Below are positions 1 to 11,783 of a DNA stretch of 64,000 bases, in pieces. The translations under genes were made by a program, and so were the position numbers. This stretch comes from Dactylonectria macrodidyma (lineage: Eukaryota; Ascomycota; Sordariomycetes; Hypocreales; Nectriaceae): contig JAGMUV010000003.1 in NCBI GenBank assembly GCA_020744425.1, forward strand, positions 4,588,001 through 4,652,000, written 5' to 3'. Below the pieces are notes generated by a model. That model was not told where the DNA came from. It searched no databases and saw only the letters and a program-made list of their open reading frames with translations. Positions within the stretch are counted from its first letter, which is position 1. Each line of letters starts with the position of its first letter.

Positions 1-527
1 ACCATGCTAGGAGACGCGGTGGTTGCAAACGACAAACCAAAGCCCAAGATGAACCGGCTGACGACGAACATGGCGAAAGTGGTACTCTCGCACTGCAATA
101 TAGCGCCAACAATCATGATGATGCTGCCAACGGTGATTCCCCATCGACGTCCGAAGCGATCGGCTACCCAAGGAGCAATCGGGGTGGAGCAGATGCTACC
201 TAGCGACATGATGGCGCTCATGAGCCCAAGTTGCGAACCACGAGGGGTGCCGAAAAACTCATCCCAGTACGAAACTGTTTGCAGAGAATTCATCATCGAT
301 CCATCATACCCACTGGTTGCGTAGGAAATGACACAGGCCGGAAACAAGAGGAAATAGAGGCGTCGTCGCGCAGCAGATTGATACCACACCGGAGCCTCCT
401 GAGCCAACTCCGTAAGGCGAGAGGGTTGGTACGGGTTGGATTCGGAGCCTGCTTCTTGATCCCGACGGGCTTTGGCCGCAATGCGATCCAGCCGAGGGGC
501 AGGCAAGCGACGGCGGAGATAATCCAT
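1..527 (-). CDS. MFS sugar transporter, N-terminal part (truncated by window edge)
   Basis: Reading the minus strand from the ATG at 527 gives 175 codons open to the window edge. The protein starts MDYLRRRLPAPRLDR, has a cytosolic N-terminus of about 55 residues, then a first membrane segment ending in GYDGSMMNSLQ, which is the hallmark of fungal lactose-permease-type sugar porters. The loop motif DRFGRRWG between helices 2 and 3 is the MFS signature. Such proteins import sugars with protons across the plasma membrane. The gene is divergent from the GH5 hydrolase at 1325, and both share a promoter with CGGGG/CCCCG repeats, so they may be co-regulated. The substrate cannot be read from this fragment. 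Confidence 0.85.
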   Translation of the reverse strand, partial: MDYLRRRLPAPRLDRIAAKARRDQEAGSESNPYQPSRLTELAQEAPVWYQSAARRRLYFLLFPACVISYATSGYDGSMMNSLQTVSYWDEFFGTPRGSQLGLMSAIMSLGSICSTPIAPWVADRFGRRWGITVGSIIMIVGAILQCESTTFAMFVVSRFILGFGLSFATTASPSM

Positions 528-932
528 TTCGTCTCAAACAGTTAATCTCTTATTGGGGTTTTGTGGTTGTTGGGTGTTGTCGATCTGAGGAGGATGAGTT
601 GATGATAACGTGGGAGACATGGCTCTTTATGTATCGATGATGCGCCTCAACTCGGAAATCACCACCTTACGATGGGTAACACTCGTCAACTACCGGGTCT
701 CAATAGACCATTGTTCAACGAGTTAGTACGCAACCCTAGTCATGGAGAAGAGGGATACAATCGCGGGGAATAGGGTGATCTGGGGTCTCTCCGCATTTTT
801 CACACCACTTTCTTTGACACAACTAACTCGATGGGAAATGAGGCCGGAGGAAAACATCACCATGACTCGTCACAGGGGGCGAAAAAGACATCGTCGTGTG
901 GAGTTTTAGTTCCAAACGCACGAATGAGAAGC

Positions 933-1000
933 TTTCGGGGGAGCTAAATCATTCCCCCTTGAGATCCACTTAATGGGGGAGCTAAAACACTCCCCCGAAA
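933..1000. promoter_or_regulatory. Tandem GGGGGAGCTAAA..CCCCC repeats
   Basis: Two near-identical 22-bp units, GGGGGAGCTAAA-W-CA-Y-TCCCCC, start at 937 and 975 (38-bp period). The outer arms TTTCGGGGGAG (933-943) and CTCCCCCGAAA (990-1000) are perfect 11-bp inverted repeats. The block lies about 330 bp upstream of the GH5 start and 405 bp upstream of the MFS start. Paired GC-rich half sites suit a Zn2Cys6 or C2H2 regulator. The factor is unknown. Confidence 0.5.
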
Positions 1001-1026
1001 AGGCCCCAGTTCTCTAGGGTAGCGGT

Positions 1027-1055
1027 TTCGGGGCTTCATTCAATGCTGCCCCGAA
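1027..1055. promoter_or_regulatory. Inverted repeat TTCGGGGC-N13-GCCCCGAA
   Basis: Perfect 8-bp arms with a 13-bp spacer, about 270 bp before the GH5 start. It shares the CGGGG/CCCCG half site with the 933-1000 block and with palindromes at 20367 and 28329, but the spacing differs. Confidence 0.45.
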
Positions 1056-1324
1056 GGGAATTGTCAAATCAGTATCGAGAGACTGGATGCAAGCGGCTTG
1101 GTTCTCCATCCAGAATTGAGCCTGAAGTCGGGGGGATCCACCTCTTACTCCAGAATACACGAGATATGTAGCTCTTCTCGTCCGACTGCTGTTAGAGCAA
1201 GATCCGGAAGTTAACTGGGAAGTATTTAGGTCGGCGTCGCTCTCAGAGTCAGCCATACACCGCACTCCCAACAGTTTCGATTCTTTGACTCCCGATTCTT
1301 GTTTTTCCAAGTCTCTCTGTCACC

Positions 1325-3194
1325 ATGTCGCAAATTCTGAAGACCGATGGTGCGCGCATCGTTGACTCTAGTGGGAATGCAGTTCTACTTCGAGGTGTTA
1401 GTCCCCCCTAATCTCTGTCCCTAAACACAAATATTGATTCACATTCTGTCGCAAAAGACTGCCCTTGGAGGATGGATGCTCATGGAAAACTTCATGAACG
1501 GATTTCCCGGTCGAGAATGTCAAATCCGAGGCGCATTGCTCAAGGTGCTGGGTAAAGAGAAATGCGAGTTCTTCTTCGACAAGTTTCTGGAGTACTTCTT
1601 CACAGACAGGGACGCCGAATTCCTCACCTCAATTGGATTCAATTGCCTTCGGCTAAGCTTGAATTACCATCACTTCGAAGATGACATGAACCCCTTTGTC
1701 ATCAAGGAGGAAGGGTTCAAGCACGTTGACAGGGTCATCGACATTGTGAGTTGCCGATGCCGGCCAATGCTAAGTCTCCACTTTGTGCTGATTTATGAAA
1801 ATGCATAGTGCGCAAGGCATAATATTTATACCATCATCGATATGCACGCGCTTCCTGGGGGCCAAAACCAAGACTGGCACTCTGACAACCCTACCGGGTA
1901 TGCTGCATTCTGGGATCATAAACATTTCCAAGACAGAGCTGTCAATCTCTGGGAGCACATCGCAAAGCGCTACAAGGGAAACCCTTGGATTGCGGGATAT
2001 AACCCAATGAACGAACCAGCCGACTCTGAATGGAACAGGTTGCTGGCCTTTTATGACAGAATTGTACCAGCCATCAGGAACATCGACCCGGATCACATCC
2101 TCTTCCTTGAGGGAAACACGTACGCTCCAATTTGACAAACCCTAGAAGAAACTATCCATTCTAATTTAACTGCTCGCATAGATTCAGCATGGACTTTACC
2201 GGTTTTGATAAAGTCTTCAGTAACTCTGTTTACGCTGTTCACGATTACTGTGGATTTGGCTTTCCTAATCGGATCGGTCGATACCAAGGCCTTCCAGAGC
2301 AAGATGCATACATTCGAAGAATGTACGACCGCAAAGTTGCCTTTATGAAAGAGCACAATGTTCCTATCTGGAACGGTAAGTTCGATGGGGCACCATGGTC
2401 TATTGTGTGGCGCTAATACAGATTCTCAAGGCGAGTTCGGTCCGATATACGAACGGCAGGAGTATAACCCGGATTGGGAGGTTCATAACAACGAGAGATA
2501 TGACATGCTCGACCGCCAACTTTCCATTTACACATCCGAGAGCATCGGTGAGTGACACTCAAGCGCACCTCAATTGACCACCCCACTAACTGTTCTTTTA
2601 GCTTGGTCAATCTGGGCGTACAAGGACATCAACGTCATGGGAATGACGTACGTTTCCCCGGACTCAGCATGGCTGAAGCTCTTGGGCCCCATGATAAACA
2701 AGAAACGAGAGCTCGCAGTAGACTCGTGGGCTTATGACGATGCACACCTCCAAGATGGACTCTTTGGTCCACTCCATCAGTGGTTCGAGAACAACATCCC
2801 CGCACAGCACTCCAAGAAGTACCCTTGGCAGTGGAGAATGCACATGCACGTCTTTAGGGGAATTCGAGGCATCACAATGGCAGAGTATCTGATTCCAGAG
2901 TGGGCCGAATACTTCAGGGGCAAGTCCTTTGAGGAGCTGGATGAGTTGGCCGCCAGCTGGAAGTACGAGAACTGTGTGCAGCGAGAGCGACTCAACCAAG
3001 TGTTGGGTCTATATGCCCCGATGAAGGCCGATGACACTCGACTCGCAGGCAAAGTAATTCTTGCTGAAGAGGAAAAGCCGGAGAAGACAGGACTTAGCAC
3101 GGCTCAATCTGTCTCGGGAGTGGGCGTTTTCGAACTGGCCCCAGACGAGAAAAAGCGCCCAGAAATTCAGCCTACTCCAATTTCAGTAGCTTGA
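1325..3194 (+). CDS. GH5 glycoside hydrolase, cytosolic
   Basis: Six exons: 1325-1396, 1458-1745, 1809-2119, 2182-2375, 2431-2547 and 2602-3194. All junctions are GT-AG, introns are 54-63 bp, and the joined frame is open throughout. The protein begins MSQILKTDGARIVDSSG with no signal peptide, so it is probably intracellular. GH5 features are clear: TALGGWMLMENFMNG near the N-terminus, the acid/base glutamate in NPMNEP, and the nucleophile glutamate in WNGEFGP, created by joining exons 4 and 5. GH5 enzymes cleave beta-glycosidic bonds; the subfamily and substrate (glucan, glucoside or glycolipid) cannot be told from sequence alone. A hydrophilic tail of about 60 residues follows the catalytic domain. 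The divergent sugar porter and the adjacent Zn2Cys6 gene suggest a small sugar-use locus. Confidence 0.85.
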
Positions 3195-3445
3195 AGTGAG
3201 AAAGATTTATCAGTAGGAGCTAGACCGGCTAATTGAATTGCCCTGAATTTTTAAAAAAGTAAATGACGGCTCTCAATTAGTGAGAATGGCTGAGGCTGAA
3301 GACGGAAGTTAATGTGCCATCTGGTTAGAGTGGGCCCAGGTTCACGTGCCTTTTGCTGTGACTAATGACGATGATATTTACCTACCGACTAGATATTTGC
3401 CTCTCGTTCAATCTTTCACCGCATCGACATCTATCACCTACAAAT

Positions 3446-5429
3446 ATGTCGTCAAGTTTCTCCCCGTCAGGTCATTTTCCACAGCGTCGCCGAGTCATTC
3501 AAGCCTGCGTCAATTGCCGATTGCGCAAGACCCGTTGTGACGCTGCTCAGCCGAAATGCAGCCTCTGCACTATACAAAATGTCGACTGCGTCTATCGAGA
3601 TGCTCAACAGCTGCGCATCGATCACAACACCAAAGTCCTGCTTGACCGTCTTGAGATATTAGAGGAGCGAGTTCTCTCCTCGTTGCCGTCTCATAAACCC
3701 ACAGAGTCGACCGTGGACCGGCAAGATGGTTCCGGAGAAGCGGCTTCGTTTGAGTTACAAATTCCCCTCTCACACACTGCAAATGCGAATCATGTCTTTT
3801 CGTGGCCTATGGTTAGCGAACTTCTGTCTGAGTCACCAGACTGGGGATCAGGCGATGCCACAGACGTCTTCTTTGAACCTAGCTTATATGATTCACCAAT
3901 CTCCCACCCCCCCGAGACGTGGAGGCTTTCTCAAAATCAGCAACTTCCTTTGACAGCAGCTCAATATCATGCATTGCTTCACGAGTACTTCCTCAAGGTC
4001 AACGTGTTCTTCCCTTTACTATCAATGGAAGAATGCGCTGCACTCCTTGATAGCGCTCTGTCGTCTGAGTTGAACACTCATGAGGAACTTGAGTTATCAA
4101 CTGCCCAATATGCATTGGTCTTGATGATTCTTTGTCTTGCCTCGTTAGTGGCGGATGGAGAAATCCGTACCATCATTTCGGTTGATGCAGAATCGAGGCA
4201 CAACGAAGCGCCCACACAGAAAGACCAGATGCACTATCAGCTGTGGAATAAAGCAAAGTTGTGCCTTGGATGGCTTAGCTCGGATATCTCAATTCCGGCA
4301 GCACAATGCGCAATGCTTGCAAGGCGAGTAGCCATGAATTGTTCGAAATCCAGATTCTAACGTATCCTAAGCATATACATGGGCGCAACAGGGAATGTTG
4401 CTGAATCATTCTTCTGGGCTCACTCGACAGCCGTCAAAGTCGAAACAATCGCACGATCAATAGCCCGGAAAAACGAGGCTGCTCCAGATTCATTCCGTCG
4501 GCTTTACTGGATTTCTTTTATTTATGAGGGGGATTTTGTGTCAGAGATATCCATTACGTTGCCATCCGGTATTGCCAGGTATGAGGACGTAATACCGTAT
4601 CCAGACTTCAACATCCAGCATCCTCAGATGAGCCCAGACCACGCAGCAACATCAACTCCAGCGCATCGGTCACAAGAAGAGCTATTCGGATTCCAAATAT
4701 CGACCAATGCCGCCATACGGAGATTTTTGAATCGAGTTAATAGCGTCGTTTATGACAATAAGGAGCAATATCGTGCCGCTCGAGCCAACTATGCCTCGTG
4801 GCTACTCAGAATATCAGACGACTTGTGGTCGCATCATGAAGCGATCTATCAGAACCTACCAGACATCTTGCTCACGAGTCAGCCCCAGCTGCTGCATTCC
4901 ATGAACAACTCTTTTACTCAAATAGATAACGGAATACCTTCACAAAATAAGCCGTGGAATGTCATCCGATTGAGAGGACGATATTACGCTGGACAGTATA
5001 TAATTCATCGGCCATTTGTTGAATTTGCCTTGCTCAACATTGCCAATTTCGATTCGCATCCATGTAAGGCCGATGTGTTGAAAAAAGCAAGGATGTGTCT
5101 TGATGGATGTCAAGGGTTCGTCGAGTTGTTCGGGAATCAGCCAGCAAACAGCATAACAAGCTTATTTGCGACAGGAATGGCGTATGTTGACCAAGACTAC
5201 GTTTGAGTTGCTTTGACTAATTATTCAACGTAGAGTTTTCACGATGACTCTGATACTGATGGTATCATCGATCTGCTCAATCTTCCGAGACATTCTGCCA
5301 GCCTCTTTAGAGACTAGTATCGATTTGGGGCAACAGATCTTGGCTCGGTTTAGCAGGAACATCAAGGAGTTCAAGTGGCACCTTAGCATCCTCCAGAGAG
5401 TTGATGTGGTAAGGAAGTCTAGGTTATGA
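3446..5429 (+). CDS. Zn2Cys6 fungal transcription factor
   Basis: Three exons: 3446-4323, 4372-5181 and 5234-5429. I chose the ATG at 3446 (MSSSFSPSG) because the in-frame ATG at 3365 adds 27 residues of unlikely composition. A zinc cluster CX2CX6CX6CX2CX6C lies at about residues 23-50 (ACVNCRLRKTRC...), followed by a leucine-rich dimerisation stretch and a fungal-specific middle homology region (YFLKVNVFFPLLSMEECAALL; AQCAMLASIYMG). The first intron uses a GC-AG border (AG|GCGAGT to CTAAG, with CTAAC as branch site), the only choice that restores the conserved region. The third exon may splice again (donor 5409, acceptor 5483, stop at 5546). Its location beside the GH5 gene suggests local control of that locus, which is an inference. 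Confidence 0.8.
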
Positions 5430-5945
5430 GACGTTCCATCATGGTTGTGCACTATGAGAAGCAAACCGGCGCTTAATTATTAGGCTAGAGCTGAATTCGG
5501 TGCCAGAGCCCATTCCAGGATGAACGAATGTCTTCTGGCAGACTAACGCAAATTACAGAGGAAGATAAGATGAACAGATTGGGAGAGTTTGAATTGAATG
5601 TCTTATGCTCCTTGTCCCATAACTAAAGAGCGCATGTAGTTTGGGCACGCTATTTGTGGCATTAATCAATCACGCAAGGAATCCACCTCAAGTCAGCAGG
5701 GGGTTCCATAGTGCTGAGTAAAGATAGGACACGTGGCTAAGTCCGATATACGTAGGTTTCCAATGAATTGGATGCTTTCGAAGAGGATTTAGTGGGTTTA
5801 GTACAGTGATTGACCAATAGCTGGGGCAGTGCAATGCTATGACGTTTCTGCTCTGAAACTAGCTCGCTGACTACAGTGTCCTACCAAATGAACTCTTCTA
5901 CCTTCTTCACAATTCTTATATCTGCTATTACTCGAAATTGCCACG
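5430..5945. other. Intergenic, no gene seen
   Basis: Contains the 3' flank (possibly the last exon) of the zinc-cluster gene and the promoter of the F-box-like gene. No other structure recognised. Confidence 0.4.
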
Positions 5946-7688
5946 ATGTCATATTCGGGTGGTTTAGCGGAGCTACCGCTTCATATTCTATACATCATTT
6001 GTTCCTTCTCACCCAAAGCTAGCATCATCCAGCTCAGACTCACTTCACTCGCCTTAAAAACAGCAGCTACACCTTGGGCTTTCAGGCATGTTCAACTTGA
6101 ATTTTTTGGCAAAGATTTCAAACGATTTGTCTCGATCGCCAAATCTCCAAGCCTGCGACCCTGGGTACAAGAAATCTCCTGCGATACCTGGATGGTCACA
6201 CATCCGCGCCGTGGTACCGATTCCTGGCACAACTGCGCTGAAGGTTTCTTGCACGCCCTGTCATATCTCCGTTATTTTCGTCGTGTGAGAGCCCTCCATT
6301 TGAGATTCGACGCACACTCTGGATCGTCTACTCGTAACACTTGGTCGAGCATCATCGAAGAAACTTGGGATTTCAGGTTCCATGTCCTGGATACTGTGTT
6401 CCAATGCTTGGCGGGGACATGGTCACGAGATATACTAGAGCGGGCAGGTTATGGGTCAACATATGACTTTGAAGACGTCGACACGAAACCGGATAACGAC
6501 TGGGATACCCTCAAGGCGCAGCCAATCTGCCTGAAGATGTTGACAATTGCAAATCTGGCCGCGTACGACGATCAGCGTCTTGCGAATTCCGAAGCATTTA
6601 GAAAGGTTTTGTCCTCTCCCACGCTCACAGATCTCAAATTATACATATCGCCCGAAAACGACATAACCAAGCCAGGTGTCTCTTTTCGATACCCTGAACC
6701 GTACGAATTTTTCGCGGCTCTCCCAGATACTTGGCTTGCTCCAAGTCTGGCTCAGAATCTTAGGGTACTGTCATTATACAGTCGAAATCCTTGGGGTTGG
6801 TGTCCGAAGATGGATTTCCGGACTGTCAATCCTGGGAAAGGGGTCAATTCTGGATTCCCTCTATTAAAAGTGCTTGCACTCGGAAACTACACATTCAGTC
6901 ATGAATGGCAGATCGAGTGGATTGCCTCGTTGGGCCAGCAAAACGAAGCTGGGGGGCTGGAAGAACTCTATCTTGACGACTGTCCAATTTTATACACGGC
7001 TTGTCAGGTCGCCCCAATAGATAATGGTGAGACAATATTGGGTCACGATGAGGACGGGAAGGAGCTTTCCATTTCTAACCATGGTTATCCCATAAAAGAG
7101 GTTATAACTCAGCCTCATGTCTATGGCGATCCTCAACTGCAAACACAGCAGTACCCACTTCGATGGTATATGGTACTGCAACACTGGAAAGACGCAATGA
7201 AGGGGCTGCGAGTCTTTCGAATGGGTCACGGTGAATGGCAGAGAGTATCTGTCGATACTTTCCGTGCCTGCGCTGGTCAATTCTCCAAACCATTGCGAGA
7301 CAAGGACAAGTTCGTGCTTACACATCTTCTCACGGACAAAGAATTTAGGTCTTTTGGTTGTCCCGGGCCAACGGAACCAGCAGGCCCTGCCCCTGCGGAC
7401 GATTTTGTCGATTTAGTTGATTGGAATGCAGACGAGGTCTTGGCTGTTGAGGGTGATCCGAAGTACCAGCATGGTACAGGTCTTCGCCAAGAACGCATTG
7501 ATTTGATGAGATATTTTCAGCATAGTTGCGGCACATGGACGGAGAGCCAAAGAGATGAGAATTCTTTTTTTGACGATAGAGAAGTTTGGGCACCCGAAGA
7601 GGAGACTATTGCGAAAGACACTGCAGCTTACAACATGCTGGTTTCTGCTGTTCAACTGAGGCATGGCCCCGAGGATAAACTAGTCTGA
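5946..7688 (+). CDS. F-box-like protein, 580 aa
   Basis: Single uninterrupted frame. The N-terminus (LAELPLHILYIICSFSPKASIIQLRLTSLALKTAATPWAFRHVQLEFF, seen in parts at residues 8-55) has the hydrophobic spacing of a fungal F-box: LP..IL..I......I..LRL.S......A.P..FR.V.L. The rest is leucine-rich without regular repeats and contains many Trp/Tyr residues, as in large fungal F-box families. F-box proteins join substrates to SCF ubiquitin ligases through Skp1. The substrate is unknown. No signal peptide or membrane segment is seen. Function beyond the F-box is not recognisable. Confidence 0.65.
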   Translation: MSYSGGLAELPLHILYIICSFSPKASIIQLRLTSLALKTAATPWAFRHVQLEFFGKDFKRFVSIAKSPSLRPWVQEISCDTWMVTHPRRGTDSWHNCAEGFLHALSYLRYFRRVRALHLRFDAHSGSSTRNTWSSIIEETWDFRFHVLDTVFQCLAGTWSRDILERAGYGSTYDFEDVDTKPDNDWDTLKAQPICLKMLTIANLAAYDDQRLANSEAFRKVLSSPTLTDLKLYISPENDITKPGVSFRYPEPYEFFAALPDTWLAPSLAQNLRVLSLYSRNPWGWCPKMDFRTVNPGKGVNSGFPLLKVLALGNYTFSHEWQIEWIASLGQQNEAGGLEELYLDDCPILYTACQVAPIDNGETILGHDEDGKELSISNHGYPIKEVITQPHVYGDPQLQTQQYPLRWYMVLQHWKDAMKGLRVFRMGHGEWQRVSVDTFRACAGQFSKPLRDKDKFVLTHLLTDKEFRSFGCPGPTEPAGPAPADDFVDLVDWNADEVLAVEGDPKYQHGTGLRQERIDLMRYFQHSCGTWTESQRDENSFFDDREVWAPEEETIAKDTAAYNMLVSAVQLRHGPEDKLV

Positions 7689-7870
7689 GTCGCTGACTCG
7701 CTACGAGTGAACACCACGAAGCAATTTTGTCACATATCAAGGCATGAAGCCTTGCGGCTAATGTGTGAGGGAAAACTAGCTAGTGGATGTTTTCGGAGTC
7801 CTTCGCCATGTACATATCAAATCAGAGTCTATCTAACAGAAGATTCCTTCCCTCGCTCGCCGACCTTCCC

Positions 7871-8740
7871 CTAATTTGACTCATATACAGCGAAATACTT
7901 TATCCTCATAGAACCTGCAAACCCATCAATCGTCTTTTCCGTTACCGATCCCGGATAGCTTCCAGCATTCACCCCAAGAGCCAGATTAAAAATAGCATAA
8001 TATGGTGTCTGTGCCAAAATTTTCCACTCGTTTCGAGTCCCAATCATAGCGCCAGTGACCCGATAGATCTCTTTACCGTCCATGTACCATATCAAACTCT
8101 CCTTCTTCCAATCAGTAGTGCGCCTATCCACCTTCAGAGCCCAAGTGTGATACGCGCCGCCTTGGTAGTTGACACTGCGTGAGAAGGAACCGTTGTGTCT
8201 GCCATCATTATTGTCGAAATACAATCCGGCCTGGTTTCGATTGCCCATCTTGTTGATTGCCTCAAAGATGTCCCATTCTCCACACGACCGAGATGTGATA
8301 CCTTCGCGGCAGTGTTGGCCCGTGGCCCAAAATGAAGGCCACATTCCCTTATGCTTGAGTGGGCTGCCAGCAAAATCAGGCACTCGAATCTCAGACTGAA
8401 GAATCATTGCTTTTCCGGCACCGCATGTCCAAGACGCTTTGCTCTCCAGGCGTGCAGTCGTCCAAAACATGCCACTGCTGATGACCCCCTTCTTGGGTAC
8501 GATGTACAGCTGACCATCACCGGACAGGTGAGAGTTTCTTGGGTTGTCGGTGTAGATGATGATCTGCTGAGGGTTCAGTTCACTTCGCGAGCGGACATGG
8601 CCCCATTTGGACCTGTCTATCGCGTCTCCCTGGTTTCCGTTGAAGTCGTCAAAGAATATTGTCTTGTAGCCGGTCAGATGCGGGATCGATGCGCAAGCTG
8701 TTGACACCAACAGGCACAGACTGACAAATCTGGCGAACAT
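7871..8740 (-). CDS. Secreted GH16 glucanase/transglycosylase-like enzyme
   Basis: The frame runs from 8773, but the ATG at 8740 gives MFARFVSLCLLVSTACAS, a normal signal peptide, so I start there (289 aa). The GH16 active-site motif E-x-D-x-x-E is present as GEWDIFEAIN around residues 155-160, with both glutamates intact. Other family features are FFDDFNG near the mature N-terminus, GMWPSFWATG before the catalytic strand and WKILAQTPYYAIFNLALG after it. GH16 enzymes hydrolyse or transfer beta-1,3(4)-glucans. No GPI signal or binding module is present, so the enzyme is probably released. Cysteines in SWTCGAG and SRSCGEW may pair. Confidence 0.85.
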   Translation of the reverse strand: MFARFVSLCLLVSTACASIPHLTGYKTIFFDDFNGNQGDAIDRSKWGHVRSRSELNPQQIIIYTDNPRNSHLSGDGQLYIVPKKGVISSGMFWTTARLESKASWTCGAGKAMILQSEIRVPDFAGSPLKHKGMWPSFWATGQHCREGITSRSCGEWDIFEAINKMGNRNQAGLYFDNNDGRHNGSFSRSVNYQGGAYHTWALKVDRRTTDWKKESLIWYMDGKEIYRVTGAMIGTRNEWKILAQTPYYAIFNLALGVNAGSYPGSVTEKTIDGFAGSMRIKYFAVYESN

Positions 8741-9394
8741 GTTATGAAGGCGTAAGGTAGACGATGCTCTCAATTCTTTGCAAAGATCTGTTAGATTCGG
8801 TGCATGTACTTGTGTGTGGAGAATAAGGTGTATGACTTACCGATTTTATGGGACATTGCCCGTTTTTAACTCTGATTCATGAGCACCACTATGTGGCCAA
8901 CTTCAGCCACGATATCGTCTATTCCACTAATGCGTTTTTAGCTTCCACATACGAGAATGGAATACGAAGTTGTCAGCTGACTACTTTGCCACGCCGTTGC
9001 GGCAACCAGGGCCACTAAATGGTAAGCACGGAGTTAATTGCTCGTTGCATGTCTCATAAGCGGCGATCTATTCTCGTATCCCTTGTCCAATGAGCTTCCG
9101 TCACGAGTGGCAGCAAGCGACAGGGGCCTTTAATAACCTCAATTGCTGTTTTATGAGCATTTTCGGCTAAGAAACCATGCCACATTTGCATACTCCCAAA
9201 ATTGAACTTGAGGTTGCTGTCGCAAGAATGGCAGCCAAGTTTTAGTTGTAAGGGCGGGGTCATATCGTGGCTTTGCAAATGGTTGCATACGGCCCAGACG
9301 CTTTACACCATCAATCTGTCAGCTTCAGCAAACTCATATGGAACAGTAACGATTACCATTCGCTGTTACACTGTGACAGCAGGGGACTCAGCAG
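8741..9394. other. Intergenic, no gene seen
   Basis: Upstream flank of the GH16 gene. It leads into the orphan regulator exon at 9395. I searched the plus strand for earlier exons of that regulator and found none I could support. Confidence 0.4.
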
Positions 9395-9589
9395 GAGTGT
9401 TCCCTTCACCCAGCCTTTATCTGGCCACTTTTCCTGTTTGCTGTCGAAAGCACCAACGCAGCCGATGTCGACTGGGCACTGAAGTGTTTGGAACAAGTCT
9501 CCGATCCCGTCTGGAACACGACGGCCGCCAGAGACCTCATAGCCGGCGTATCCAAGGAGCAGCTTCAAAAGGGAGAGCGGGTTGACTAA
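9395..9589 (+). pseudogene. C-terminal exon remnant of a fungal transcription factor
   Basis: After a possible acceptor (CAGCAG at 9389-9394), one frame reads ECSLHPAFIWPLFLFAVEST, then NAADVDWALKCLEQVSD, and ends KGERVD-stop at 9589. A hydrophobic WPLF block followed by an ending with arginine-valine-aspartate is typical of the C-terminus of fungal-specific (Fungal_trans_2-like) regulators. No matching upstream exons or zinc cluster are visible. It neighbours a dead GH13 gene, so both may be leftovers of one maltose-type locus. The assignment rests on pattern recognition only. Confidence 0.5.
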
Positions 9590-9700
9590 AGATATCATTG
9601 TTTAGAGAGATTTGGCTTCGTGCCACCCCATATGTAGTTAAATGGCTTATGTTTTACTGAAATGTCTGATCTCATCTAGTTATGTGTATTTTAAACCAAG

Positions 9701-11783
<2,083 letters not shown>

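Larger units (their letters stand above)
528..1324. other. Bidirectional promoter between MFS porter and GH5 gene
   Basis: No supported gene. The right half (933-1055) holds several inverted CGGGG/CCCCG repeats, listed separately. The small antisense open frame at 1014-1310 has no recognisable protein features. Confidence 0.5.

Noticed and set aside
1014..1310. 98-codon open frame on the minus strand
   Set aside because: It lies in the repeat-rich promoter and has no recognisable protein features.
9202..9585. 127-codon plus-strand open frame
   Set aside because: It is out of frame with the regulator-like ending at 9395-9589, which has the better protein signature.
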